From a virus: a DNA stretch of 28,098 nt. The notes beneath the pieces are model-generated. The model had not been told where the DNA came from and did not search any database. It saw only the letters and a list, made by a program, of their open reading frames with translations. The first letter of the stretch is position 1; each line of letters begins with the position of its first letter. Positions 15,767-23,618 of the stretch are shown piece after piece. The stretch spans positions 1 through 28,098 of the IMG/VR virus record IMGVR_UViG_3300027896_000171; one strand, given 5' to 3'. The translations under genes were made by a program, and so were the position numbers.

Positions 15767-16494
15767 GATTTGTCCCCTACGATGCTGATATAATCATTGC
15801 TTATCCAGCCTTGGTTATTATTATGCTTTACTAATGTAAATTTACCATCTTGCTTGACAACTACTACAACTTCCCCGGGAGATAGTTTATCTATTTTTTT
15901 ACTAGAATGGTCTGTGGATTCTCGTAAATTACTCCACTTTTTTGCTGTAGCTGATATGATTTTTTCTTTAGGTACTGTAGGTTGTACTACAGGAGCTTCA
16001 ACCTTAGTTGGTGCTGTAGGGGCAGTTTCAGGTGGTTTGGTAATTTCTATTGGTTTATTTAATGCTGCGGCATTGTGTGCCTGTATGATAATATTTGGAA
16101 TCGCACAAGTTTCTACGAATTTAACTACTTCTTTGTCTACTGCGACTTCTCTATCAATATATTTGATAATATCCTGTCCACGATCATGAACTACTTTGGT
16201 TTTTGTAGTTAACTGAGTTACTATTTCGGTGTTTGCAGTTTGAGCCTTGACTTCATTTTCTGCTACTTTGGTCTGTACTTCGCTAACTTTTAATTTCCAT
16301 ACATTTTGATCTGCTAATCCACCCTCTAAATATAGACCAAAACTCAATAATAATATTCCCACAACCTGTACAGGTAGAGTATATTGCTTGATGAAGGGTA
16401 TAAAATTAAGAACAAATCCAGCAATAGTTGCTACTACGCCCGCAAAAAAGATGATATGAGTTACAAAATCAGGTAATATTGATAAGATCCACAT
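15763..16494 (-). CDS. membrane protein with coiled coil and C-terminal SH3b domain (i-spanin candidate)
   Basis: 243 residues. Two hydrophobic segments (about 9-32 and 37-56) precede a charged helical region (about 65-130, coiled-coil-like), a Pro/Thr/Glu linker (about 150-180) and a bacterial SH3 domain (about 183-243, with NLRESTDHSSKKIDKLSPGE and GWISNDYI). Inner-membrane spanins are membrane-anchored periplasmic coiled coils; a fused SH3b, likely cell-wall binding, is unusual. Two membrane segments would need an N-out topology to place the C-terminus in the periplasm. The ATG is only 5 bases after a late-type box, so its leader is minimal. Confidence 0.65.
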   Translation of the reverse strand: MWILSILPDFVTHIIFFAGVVATIAGFVLNFIPFIKQYTLPVQVVGILLLSFGLYLEGGLADQNVWKLKVSEVQTKVAENEVKAQTANTEIVTQLTTKTKVVHDRGQDIIKYIDREVAVDKEVVKFVETCAIPNIIIQAHNAAALNKPIEITKPPETAPTAPTKVEAPVVQPTVPKEKIISATAKKWSNLRESTDHSSKKIDKLSPGEVVVVVKQDGKFTLVKHNNNQGWISNDYISIVGDKS

Positions 16495-16499
16495 GCATA

Positions 16500-16507
16500 T
16501 ATTTATG
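16500..16507 (-). promoter_or_regulatory. candidate late promoter box
   Basis: CATAAATA on the minus strand, 5 bases before ATG 16494; GCATA and TATGC form a small hairpin across it. Confidence 0.35.
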
Positions 16508-17465
16508 CTAGGTTAAAGTAAGTATTTGATTTTAGCCAATTAAAATATAGGTTAAAGCCTTCTGGTACATCAATTTTAGGGTCAAAACCAAAATCTTTGC
16601 GGGCAGCATCAATATTTAATGCACCTCTGCTAGGGAAATCAGGGTCTCTATCATTAACTACTATCGTACCTCTACCCACTAATTTTAACGCCATTTGTGC
16701 TGCCTCTAACAATGTGACGCTGTGGCTTTTGGTAATGTTATATGTTTTGTTTTCTGTATTGTTTGACAGTGCGGCGGCTACTATTCCATCTGCGGCATCT
16801 TCTACATAGGTAAAATCTAGTGTTTCATTCGCACCATTAACTTTAATAGTTTGTCCACGCATTGCTGTAAGTAAAAATTTACTTATAACCCTATCTTCTA
16901 CATCAAGTGGACCATAAACAGCACTGGGTCTAATAATAGTATGCACTAGATTAGTCTTACGGGTATAATCTTTAACTAGCCATTCTCCTGCTAATTTCAT
17001 AATGCCATATTGACCCTGTGGTCTACAGATTGCATCTTCTTTCACATCGTCAACAAAGTCACCATATACCATACTACTACTGATATAAATGAATTTGCGC
17101 ACATCATAATAATTACTTGCTTCCAACAAGTTGAGCAATCCTTCACTCATTGTACGACTACCCAACGCAGGGTTAGCGTTTACTACTTTCTGTCTTGGGA
17201 AACTAGCCATATGAATTACAATTTCTGGCTGTTCGATGTTGAAAACTTTACTTACTTTTTCACTATCACAAATATCATACTTGTAATAACCAGCTAAGTT
17301 GATTTTCTTTGTTCGTTCTTCAACGAGATAATCGATTTCATCTTGAGGAATGATGCCGTAGTTAGTTTGTGTGTCCATAATAGACACAACATGACCTTGA
17401 TCTTGTAGTCGCTTAACTACATTGTGACCAATGAGTCCCAGACCTCCGGTAACCAGTATATTCAT
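16503..17465 (-). CDS. NAD-dependent nucleotide-sugar epimerase/dehydratase (extended SDR)
   Basis: 320 residues from ATG 17465; an in-frame TTG 18 bases upstream is less likely because ATG forms an ATGA overlap with the previous stop. The Rossmann motif VTGGLGLIGH (5-14) binds NAD. An SSS stretch followed by YGIMK (about 145) provides the Ser and Tyr-x3-Lys catalytic residues. RPSAVYGP fits the nucleotide-sugar epimerase signature. Probably converts a sugar nucleotide for glycosylation, working with the glycosyltransferase at 8219-8914. Product unknown. Confidence 0.85.
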   Translation of the reverse strand: MNILVTGGLGLIGHNVVKRLQDQGHVVSIMDTQTNYGIIPQDEIDYLVEERTKKINLAGYYKYDICDSEKVSKVFNIEQPEIVIHMASFPRQKVVNANPALGSRTMSEGLLNLLEASNYYDVRKFIYISSSMVYGDFVDDVKEDAICRPQGQYGIMKLAGEWLVKDYTRKTNLVHTIIRPSAVYGPLDVEDRVISKFLLTAMRGQTIKVNGANETLDFTYVEDAADGIVAAALSNNTENKTYNITKSHSVTLLEAAQMALKLVGRGTIVVNDRDPDFPSRGALNIDAARKDFGFDPKIDVPEGFNLYFNWLKSNTYFNLA

Positions 17466-17725
17466 TCGTATTTCAACTTCCAATATGTTAATTGTTTAGG
17501 TGTTAAATATGCTTTAATTTGATATAGATACCCATATGTATCATAACTAATGATACGATGCCAACTTGGTTTAGGAGCAGAGTTTTCCATAACCCACTTA
17601 CCAGCTTCAGTTTGTTGCCAGTTGTAAATAGGTTGTGCCACATATAAGTCAGGATCTTCTACATCACCCATTCTGAATACATGAACAGTATGACTTATTA
17701 TCTTGGCTTCTTCTATATCAATCAT
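17462..17725 (-). CDS. small conserved-looking phage protein, unknown
   Basis: 87 residues, rich in Tyr and Trp, with HTVHVFRMGDVEDPDLYVAQ near the start, then YNWQQTEAGKWVMENSAPKP and PSWHRIISYDTYGY. Proteins of this pattern occur in T4-like phages of aquatic bacteria as I recall, without a role. Stop overlaps the epimerase ATG (ATGA). The ribosome site is weak (AAGATGG). Confidence 0.7.
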   Translation of the reverse strand: MIDIEEAKIISHTVHVFRMGDVEDPDLYVAQPIYNWQQTEAGKWVMENSAPKPSWHRIISYDTYGYLYQIKAYLTPKQLTYWKLKYE

Positions 17726-17752
17726 ACAGCCATCTTTGCTTTAATTTGTCTA

Positions 17753-18562
17753 TCAATCTAATTTCCGAATGAGATGATTTTTAAAAACACTTTTGCTCGG
17801 CATTATACCTTTAGCCATTCTACTGATAGTAGCATGGACATTAGCGATACTGACATTGAATTCATCGGCAATAGACTTTAACCCTACTACTTGTTTAATA
17901 GACCCATCTGGATAAATTATCTCATAATATGTTGTATAGGGCAACAAAGAAGGGTCAATCCCTTTGATCCACTTACCTCCCAAATTGCTCAGTGTTTTCA
18001 ATGTTTTTTCCGAGTGTGTTTTTCCGTAGAATGGATTTTGTGTACCTGATCTATCACGACATTCACCACAGGTTTTAGATTTAGGTTCTATTTTGTTTGT
18101 ATTACATATGGGGCATAATATTTTTCTTCCACCGTTACGCCAATTTGGATTACTTTTACCTGGTTTACTAAATCTTTCTTTTTTTTCTTGGTCGGTTAAA
18201 TTATTCATCCATTCACGGAACTTGTTTGATCTATCTTCAATTATAATTTCTCTGTCAGGATGCTTGGATAACGTGTCACCACCATTGGCTGAGGCTATGT
18301 TATAACCATCTATGTTGTTATCAATATACCATTGTTCCCTAGCTTGGAGTTCTTTTTTAGTAGGATCACCCATATCCTCTACTAGATAAAAAGAAAACCG
18401 ATCTATTCCGTGTAAATTATATGACCTCTGTAGATAAACGTTAATATGAATTCCTTTACGTAGTCCTCGGCGATGTTGCTCTAATCTCCACTCAACATCC
18501 TTTGAACTACCGTAATACTTTTTACCATTATCTAGATTTTCAATACAATATATGCCCTTCAT
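17753..18562 (-). CDS. GIY-YIG homing endonuclease, free-standing
   Basis: 269 residues from ATG 18562, chosen because GGAGG sits just upstream; an ATG 45 bases earlier lacks a ribosome site. Catalytic GIY (3-5) and KYYGS (about 15-19) with a conserved arginine in VEWRLEQH. A zinc-finger pair (CPIC and CGEC), a NUMOD3-like GTQNPFYGKTHSE, and a C-terminal NUMOD1-like helix-turn-helix (SIADEFNVSIANVHATISR) provide DNA binding. It lies between thymidylate synthase and a small gene; I-TevI of T4 is a GIY-YIG enzyme of the td intron, but no intron is seen here. Late-type box at 18579-18586. Confidence 0.88.
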   Translation of the reverse strand: MKGIYCIENLDNGKKYYGSSKDVEWRLEQHRRGLRKGIHINVYLQRSYNLHGIDRFSFYLVEDMGDPTKKELQAREQWYIDNNIDGYNIASANGGDTLSKHPDREIIIEDRSNKFREWMNNLTDQEKKERFSKPGKSNPNWRNGGRKILCPICNTNKIEPKSKTCGECRDRSGTQNPFYGKTHSEKTLKTLSNLGGKWIKGIDPSLLPYTTYYEIIYPDGSIKQVVGLKSIADEFNVSIANVHATISRMAKGIMPSKSVFKNHLIRKLD

Positions 18563-18578
18563 AAATCCTCCTATATAG

Positions 18579-18586
18579 TATTTATT
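18579..18586 (-). promoter_or_regulatory. candidate late promoter box for GIY-YIG gene
   Basis: AATAAATA then C, 16 bases before ATG 18562, with GGAGG between. T4 endonuclease genes are often expressed late. Confidence 0.45.
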
Positions 18587-18606
18587 CCTAGAACTTCCTT
18601 TTAACA

Positions 18607-19518
18607 TTAAACTGCCATTGGGGCTTTTAACTGCCCATGAGATTGATAATCAATTAATTTTATATCATCCATAGTAAAACTGTCAATATTAGTAACTGCA
18701 GGATTTAACCACAATTTAGGTAGGGGGTATGGTTCTCTTGACAGTTGCTCTTTTACTTGGTCTACATGATTTTGATAAATGTGGGTATCGCCGGTTGATA
18801 CAATCAATTCTCCTACACCATACCCACAGACATGAGCAATCATATGAGTAAGTAATGCGTAACTTGCGTAATTAAACGGGGCGCCCAAAAAGACATCTTG
18901 ACTTCTTTGATACATATGGCAAGATAGTTCTTTATTTTTGTTAACATAGAATTGACTCATAACGTGACAAGGGGGCAATGCCATTTGATCTAACTCACCT
19001 GCATTCCAAGCATTGATAATATGTCTACGACCATTAGGATCTTTCTTCAAGCCTTCAATAAGATTCTTGATTTGATCTGTTTCTTTGATGTGTAATGGAC
19101 CGCCCCTGTCATAGTAGTTGCCGAAATCATCTTTGAATGTTTCCTGTTTATGAGAGACTGGGGTTTGCCAATGACGCCATTGTACCCCGTAGACACGACC
19201 GAGGTCGCCTTCATATTTCGCTTTGTGCTTCCAATAGGGTGCAAGTGCATTTGGCGTCCAGATAGTAACCGTTCCTTCTTTACTACCGTGGGTGATCTCT
19301 GCCAATCTACGCTCATCACTACTGCCCTCAAGAAACCAGAGTAGTTCACCTTTGCAAGCACGCCAAGCAAGTTTTTTAGTAGTGACTGCGGGGAACCCTT
19401 GTCGTAGATCAAAGCGAAGATTACGTCCAAAAACACTAATGGTGCCCACACCAGTTCTGTCATCTTTTTCTTCTCCGTTATCTAATATATCCTGTAGTAA
19501 ATCTAAGTATTGCTTCAT
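18607..19518 (-). CDS. thyA: thymidylate synthase
   Basis: 303 residues from ATG 19518, which overlaps the dihydrofolate reductase stop as ATGA; an upstream ATG at 19572 would lie deep inside that gene. DDRTGVGT at 19-26, catalytic cysteine C184 in ALPPCHVM, then NNA-like RSQDVFLGAPFNYA and the C-terminal KAPMAV end typical of the family. Makes dTMP from dUMP using methylene-tetrahydrofolate, oxidising folate that the adjacent reductase restores. The gene is intact and has no intron, unlike T4 td. Complete and probably active. Confidence 0.97.
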   Translation of the reverse strand: MKQYLDLLQDILDNGEEKDDRTGVGTISVFGRNLRFDLRQGFPAVTTKKLAWRACKGELLWFLEGSSDERRLAEITHGSKEGTVTIWTPNALAPYWKHKAKYEGDLGRVYGVQWRHWQTPVSHKQETFKDDFGNYYDRGGPLHIKETDQIKNLIEGLKKDPNGRRHIINAWNAGELDQMALPPCHVMSQFYVNKNKELSCHMYQRSQDVFLGAPFNYASYALLTHMIAHVCGYGVGELIVSTGDTHIYQNHVDQVKEQLSREPYPLPKLWLNPAVTNIDSFTMDDIKLIDYQSHGQLKAPMAV

Positions 19519-19970
19519 TTTCTTTTCCAAATTTCGTATGAGTGGTCCGTGTGTTCCTCTTTGAACCAACATGAATATTCATTTTTTAATTTTACTAAAT
19601 CTATAAATGTATCACAAGTGTATTCGGTGAAGGTCATAGTTAAATGTATTTCATCAATTAGATGCCAACTGCTATTAATCAATTGACTGCCGCCGATTAA
19701 CCATGCTTCTTTATATTCAGTGAAATGATTTAGATTTGGCACTTGAATGGCACCAAAAGGTAACACTAGATTCTGACTAGTGACTATAAAATTTAATCTA
19801 CCTAATAGAGGTTTTTTAGGAAGACTTTCCCAAGTATTCCTACCCATGACTACAACTTTCCCTTGAGTCAAATATTTGAATCTTGGCAAATCGCCCTGAA
19901 TATTACTCCAGGGCAATTTGTTTTCGTAGCCTATTCCTCCTTTAGGATCACAAGCTATTACGGCTTTCAT
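19515..19970 (-). CDS. folA: dihydrofolate reductase
   Basis: 151 residues, typical length. MKAVIACDPKGGIGYENKLPW carries the family start, with the GIG substrate loop and PW. VVVMGRNTWESLP is the NADPH-binding MGRxTxxSLP motif, and EAWLIGGSQL the second cofactor GG motif. Regenerates tetrahydrofolate for the coupled thymidylate synthase, so the phage supplies its own dTMP cycle. Its start overlaps the previous gene (ATGA) and its stop overlaps thyA. Confidence 0.95.
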   Translation of the reverse strand: MKAVIACDPKGGIGYENKLPWSNIQGDLPRFKYLTQGKVVVMGRNTWESLPKKPLLGRLNFIVTSQNLVLPFGAIQVPNLNHFTEYKEAWLIGGSQLINSSWHLIDEIHLTMTFTEYTCDTFIDLVKLKNEYSCWFKEEHTDHSYEIWKRK

Positions 19971-20263
19971 AATTTATTTAAAAACCTATCTGTTTCTGGT
20001 TGAACAACTTCAGCGATACTTTTTACATTGAGAATGAATTCTACACTTACCACTAGATCATCAAGTTCATTTAATTTTCTACTCACAATTTCCTCAATTT
20101 GTTCAGGATCTAAACCTTGGTTTAAAAACTTTTCAATATTGATTGTATGTTGTCGTTTACCTTGTAGTTTAATTACTAATTTTTTGATAAACTCTACTGG
20201 TATCTTGTTTTTCTCAACATCCTCAAGTATATGTTCCCATTTATCAATGAATTCTGGTGACAT
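19967..20263 (-). CDS. small helical protein upstream of folA, unknown
   Basis: 98 residues, mostly helical and charged: a basic middle (KLVIKLQGKRQHTINIEKFL) and a heptad-like stretch GLDPEQIEEIVSRKLNELDD. No catalytic motif. Start overlaps the previous stop (TAATG) and stop overlaps folA (ATGA), so translation is coupled across the nucleotide genes. A nucleic-acid or regulatory role is possible but unproven. Confidence 0.7.
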   Translation of the reverse strand: MSPEFIDKWEHILEDVEKNKIPVEFIKKLVIKLQGKRQHTINIEKFLNQGLDPEQIEEIVSRKLNELDDLVVSVEFILNVKSIAEVVQPETDRFLNKL

Positions 20264-20994
20264 TATACACTAGCTTTTGCTTTTGTTTTTTTAACCTTTG
20301 GTGCTGCCTCTGTAACAACAGATTCAGCTACTACCTTCTTAGTGTATGCTCGTTTTGCTTTAGGAGCTTCTGGAACAGCTTGTACTGGGTCCATTACGGC
20401 TGCTTCTTTTAGAAGTCTTTCAGCTTCTGCCATTAGACCTTTGGCTTCTGCTGCCATTTTGGTAGCTTGTTGACGCAAGTTGTTTGCGAGTACACTGTCT
20501 CCCAATGCATCAGGTGATGATGCTACCACTGGTGTTTTAGCATCACGGGTCTGGCTTTCACGCATTCTACGAGCTACGGTTGCTGGATCTTGCATACCGC
20601 GACTTTGATCCATTTCAGCCATTCGTTTTACTGCATCTTCACCTTGTTTCATTTCAGTTAAAATCTTGTTAAGTTCACTCAATTTGATTTTAGTGTTTGA
20701 ATTTGGTGTGACAATAATTTGCTCAGTCTGTACTTTCTTTAATAAACCTTCTTTATGTAAGGTGAAAAGAATTGGATTACTGTCCATACCATAGGTACGG
20801 TTTAATGCATCTGACAATGATTCTGCATGTTGTCCAACATCGCTTTCAATACAACGGATCAATGGATCATGGATATGCTGATTCAATGTTTCTGTGTAAG
20901 TTACAAGGCACATATGTGGCTCACCCGGAACCTCACGAAATACTATAGCAACTTTACGATCACCGTGTTTACCTACATGTTTTAAAAAACTCAT
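20263..20994 (-). CDS. phage protein with Ala/Lys-rich tail, unknown
   Basis: 243 residues. The ordered N-terminal ~130 residues start MSFLKHVGKHGDRKVAIVFR. A helical, heptad-like central region follows (about 165-195, QQATKMAAEAKGLMAEAERL). The basic low-complexity tail (about 205-243) alternates Ala, Val, Lys and Pro, as in histone H1-like tails, suggesting nucleic-acid contact. I recall related hypothetical proteins in T4-like aquatic phages. ATG 20994 follows AAGGAG. Confidence 0.7.
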   Translation of the reverse strand: MSFLKHVGKHGDRKVAIVFREVPGEPHMCLVTYTETLNQHIHDPLIRCIESDVGQHAESLSDALNRTYGMDSNPILFTLHKEGLLKKVQTEQIIVTPNSNTKIKLSELNKILTEMKQGEDAVKRMAEMDQSRGMQDPATVARRMRESQTRDAKTPVVASSPDALGDSVLANNLRQQATKMAAEAKGLMAEAERLLKEAAVMDPVQAVPEAPKAKRAYTKKVVAESVVTEAAPKVKKTKAKASV

Positions 20995-21017
20995 ACTATT
21001 CTCCTTGAGTACATGTA

Positions 21018-21041
21018 TATTTAATATTTATTTGTTTCAAC
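21018..21041 (-). promoter_or_regulatory. A/T-rich candidate promoter for the folA-thyA run
   Basis: Minus strand carries TTGTTGAAA, AAATAAATATT and TATACA in the 60-base gap upstream of 20994. Neither a good sigma70 spacing nor a clean late box stands out, so this is tentative. Confidence 0.25.
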
Positions 21042-21059
21042 AAAATATTTTTTTGAGTA

Positions 21060-21473
21060 TTAACGGGTTAATGAATCCAACATCTTATATTTTTCGTAGG
21101 CTTCAACTACTACAGGAGTAGTGTTACTATTGGTTGGGACTACTTCTAGCCACAATCCATCACCATACCCAATAGGATGTCGATATGGTCTTGAATCACT
21201 GCCCATGGTGCGTGGTTGATGAATCTTTCCACTGTACCACAACCGTGCGGCTAAGTCTCTAACTTTATCTAGAGGATAATCACCTATTTCATACAATTCA
21301 GGTTTACTAGCATAAGGATTGCCATGACCATGATAAGCATCTACTACTGCCATAAATTGTTCATATGTAGGCGCATCGGTTCGTGTCACAATGAACATAA
21401 CATCATCCTCGGACACTTCGTTGCGCAATAGGCTCAACAAACATCCACCGAGACTTGTTCCAATAAGTAACAT
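21060..21473 (-). CDS. phage protein of unknown function
   Basis: 137 residues. The start MLLIGTSLGGCLLSLLRNEV is moderately hydrophobic but contains charged residues and is not a clear signal. The core has IVTRTDAPTYEQFMAVVDAY and HGHGNPYASKPELYEI, and the later part DSRPYRHPIGYGDGLWLEVV. It recalls hypothetical proteins seen in T4-like phages; no catalytic motif is evident. Its ATG overlaps the upstream stop (TAATG). Confidence 0.68.
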   Translation of the reverse strand: MLLIGTSLGGCLLSLLRNEVSEDDVMFIVTRTDAPTYEQFMAVVDAYHGHGNPYASKPELYEIGDYPLDKVRDLAARLWYSGKIHQPRTMGSDSRPYRHPIGYGDGLWLEVVPTNSNTTPVVVEAYEKYKMLDSLTR

Positions 21474-21715
21474 TATGTTTCCTTTTTAATCAATCTATAA
21501 ATCATTTCTGCTTTTTCAATGGCATCGTATAATGAAGGCTCAGTGGACGCTAACTTGAGAATATCTTTCCATTCATACCATTTGGTAATATGATGTTTTG
21601 AATTATCTTCTTTAATCATTTTGTTGGTAGACGATCCACTATCATGCGAATATACCATCTTATCACCATCTAGTGATTCATAAATTGTTATCACTTCTAC
21701 AGATTTAATGATCAT
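21473..21715 (-). CDS. small phage protein, unknown
   Basis: 80 residues, mixed strands then a C-terminal helix (SLYDAIEKAEMIYRLIKKET). No motif recognised. Its ATG lies inside the 3' end of the 39-residue membrane peptide gene (11-base overlap), suggesting coupling within the run that begins with the VWA gene. Confidence 0.62.
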   Translation of the reverse strand: MIIKSVEVITIYESLDGDKMVYSHDSGSSTNKMIKEDNSKHHITKWYEWKDILKLASTEPSLYDAIEKAEMIYRLIKKET

Positions 21716-21824
21716 TGAGTAGTAGTGATAACAGTTTATTCAGCCCGTATGCCAGGCCCGAAAATATTGCAACAATTAAAACAATTGCAATTATAATTAA
21801 TACGATATCAAATATCGTTTCCAT
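21705..21824 (-). CDS. 39-residue single-pass membrane peptide
   Basis: ATG 21824 lies two bases after the VWA gene stop and runs to TAA at 21705. Residues about 4-22 are almost all Ile, Val, Leu, Ala and Phe (FDIVLIIIAIVLIVAIFSG), a clear membrane span, followed by a short polar tail ending LLNDH. No good Shine-Dalgarno sequence, so coupled translation from the VWA gene is assumed. It fills a gap otherwise without a gene. Confidence 0.5.
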   Translation of the reverse strand: METIFDIVLIIIAIVLIVAIFSGLAYGLNKLLSLLLNDH

Positions 21825-21826
21825 AG

Positions 21827-23101
21827 TTATTCATCATAAAGTGCATAGGTACCGAATGGGGGATTCGGATTAGGGTCACCGTGAATAATCCATGTAGTGT
21901 CGCAATAGTCTGGATCACCCCAGCTACCACATGGATAGCCGTCAGTAAAACAGATCAATCGCTTAGGCACATTGCCAACAGATTTCAAGTATTCAAAGAT
22001 ACAGTCAAAGTCAGTGCCGCCACCGCCCATTGGTTCGTATGTGTCAATCGAATCAAGATTTTCACTAGTGAAGTCTTGTGGATTATATGTCTCAGTATCA
22101 AAACAGAATACATGGACCTTATAGCCATCAAAGCTATCCATCATACCGCCGATCTCACCTAAGAATGCTTGTGCTTGTTTGTTGCTGATAGAACCACTCA
22201 TGTCAATCGCAACAACAACATCAATCTCTTCACCGGGAGTCATACCAGGCATGATAGCATCCATGTGCCAACCCCTACGACTAGGGCGCATCCAAGAATA
22301 ATCAGTACGAATTGCACTAGTCAAGTTTGTTTGAATCAGTTCACGCCAAGGCATAACTGGGTCAGTTGCTTGTTTAATCATTCGTTCAACACCTGCTGGT
22401 AATTGACCTGCTTCTGCACTTTGTGCGGCATTGATGATTGCTTGCTTGATTTCTTGACGGGCGCGTTCTCGTTCTTCCGGAGACATTTTTGGGCGCTTGC
22501 CTTTCCCCTCATTGTCACCATCACTATCACCATCACCGTCGCTATCACCACTTTCCAAGTGATCGTCAATCATTTGATCAATCAAATCGTTGATATTGAT
22601 TTTCTGAACATTCTTCATCAAGTCATCATAGATTTCCTCAGCTGGCTTGCCGTCATATTTTTGTTCATACAAGCAAGGCACAGTAGTAATGAATTGACCA
22701 ACTTTATGTCGCTTCAAGTCTGCATTAACTGCATAGTCATCAGCAATGTTCCAGATTTGAGGTTCTCGTGTACCTCGGCGATCCATGTGATCATAAACCA
22801 CATGAAGTACCTCATGCCCTACTAAGAATTCAACTTCTTTAGGCTTCAACATCATGATGAAGCGGCTATTGTAATAGAACTTCAAACCGTCAGTTGCCGC
22901 AGTACTACACCATTCATCAGCATTAACCAATTGCAATCTTGTTGCAAGATTACCAAAGAATGACTGACGCAACAACAAACCGATACGGGCTGTTACTAAT
23001 CGTTCACGAGCCTGTGCATCAATCTTAGGGTCGGTAGGACCTACAAGATTCTCAAATTTAGAACTACGCTTTTTCTTAACTTTGTCAATTACTTCGCTCA
23101 T
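21827..23101 (-). CDS. VWA domain protein with metallopeptidase-like N-terminal domain (DUF2201 type)
   Basis: 424 residues from ATG 23101 (AAAGGACC upstream); the longer frame to 23125 would overlap the -10 box. The N-terminal domain has HEVLH (96-100) with a following YDH, a zinc-protease-like motif as in DUF2201_N. An acidic DSDGDGDSDGD stretch (about 186-196) and a helical linker lead to a VWA-like domain with MIDAS residues DMSGS (300-304), GGTD (about 362-364) and FTDG (about 386-388). Bacterial homologues pair with MoxR AAA ATPases as a chaperone/insertase; the MoxR gene is two genes upstream. Own promoter at 23126-23154. Confidence 0.88.
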   Translation of the reverse strand: MSEVIDKVKKKRSSKFENLVGPTDPKIDAQARERLVTARIGLLLRQSFFGNLATRLQLVNADEWCSTAATDGLKFYYNSRFIMMLKPKEVEFLVGHEVLHVVYDHMDRRGTREPQIWNIADDYAVNADLKRHKVGQFITTVPCLYEQKYDGKPAEEIYDDLMKNVQKININDLIDQMIDDHLESGDSDGDGDSDGDNEGKGKRPKMSPEERERARQEIKQAIINAAQSAEAGQLPAGVERMIKQATDPVMPWRELIQTNLTSAIRTDYSWMRPSRRGWHMDAIMPGMTPGEEIDVVVAIDMSGSISNKQAQAFLGEIGGMMDSFDGYKVHVFCFDTETYNPQDFTSENLDSIDTYEPMGGGGTDFDCIFEYLKSVGNVPKRLICFTDGYPCGSWGDPDYCDTTWIIHGDPNPNPPFGTYALYDE

Positions 23102-23125
23102 ATAGGTCCTTTCAGAATATACCAT

Positions 23126-23154
23126 AGTATAGCATATACTTGATTTATCGTCAA
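23126..23154 (-). promoter_or_regulatory. sigma70 promoter for VWA gene
   Basis: TTGACG (23149-23154), 17-base spacer beginning ATAAATC, TATACT (23126-23131). Confidence 0.85.
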
Positions 23155-23155
23155 A

Positions 23156-23404
23156 TTATTGCACCTTGCGAGGTGCAGTCATTTCATTTACAATTTGTTC
23201 AATCTCTAGAGGATTCGTCATATCAATAAGGTCCTCAATATTGTCCATGTCCACTGCGGTAGATTTATCAAATATTTCTCCGCTTTCAACCATGTCCTTG
23301 ATGCATTTGATTAACTCATCTAACTCTTCCTGAGAACCTTCAAAATCATCAAAACATCCGGGCATGAAAACTAACTGAATAGGTTTGTTTTTTTCGTCAC
23401 TCAT
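23156..23404 (-). CDS. small acidic phage protein, unknown
   Basis: 82 residues with many Asp and Glu: LVFMPGCFDDFEGSQEELDE near the N-terminus, a helix with IKDMVESGEI, then NPLEIEQIVNEM and a basic end PRKVQ. No family assigned. Its ATG overlaps the previous stop (ATGA). It sits between the MoxR and VWA genes and might modulate that system, which is a positional guess. Confidence 0.68.
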   Translation of the reverse strand: MSDEKNKPIQLVFMPGCFDDFEGSQEELDELIKCIKDMVESGEIFDKSTAVDMDNIEDLIDMTNPLEIEQIVNEMTAPRKVQ

Positions 23405-23553
23405 AATGATAGACCTCGGTATCCTGCATCAAATGCGATACGGGCATAATCAAGTCCTGAATCAATACAATAGAAAGTCATACCTTGATCCTTGGTCAAA
23501 CCTTTTGCACGGACACTTTGACCTAGTGCGTAAAAATATTTTTTTCCTGTCAT
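23401..23553 (-). CDS. 50-residue phage protein, unknown
   Basis: Starts at ATG 23553 (MTGKKYFYALGQSVRAKG) after AAGGAATG; a longer frame reaches 23598 but that start lies inside the moxR terminator hairpin. Short mixed fold with a C-terminal ARIAFDAGYRGLSL. No family. No own promoter was seen, so expression depends on read-through of the terminator at 23567-23601. Confidence 0.6.
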   Translation of the reverse strand: MTGKKYFYALGQSVRAKGLTKDQGMTFYCIDSGLDYARIAFDAGYRGLSL

Positions 23554-23566
23554 AACATTCCTTAGT

Positions 23567-23601
23567 AAAAAAAAGGGTGAGCATATTGCTACACTCACCC
23601 T
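23567..23601 (-). terminator. intrinsic terminator after moxR-like gene
   Basis: Minus-strand stem AGGGTGAG, 12-base loop, stem CTCACCCT, then eight T. Confidence 0.9.
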
Positions 23602-23618
23602 GTAAAGCAGTTCAACGA

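Noticed and set aside
15797-16189. 130-codon plus-strand frame
   Set aside because: Antisense to the membrane/SH3b protein gene, with low-complexity Ser/Thr composition and no ribosome site.
22403-22825. 140-codon plus-strand frame with hydrophobic stretches
   Set aside because: Antisense shadow of the VWA gene; the apparent hydrophobicity comes from reading the acidic Asp/Gly repeat backwards.
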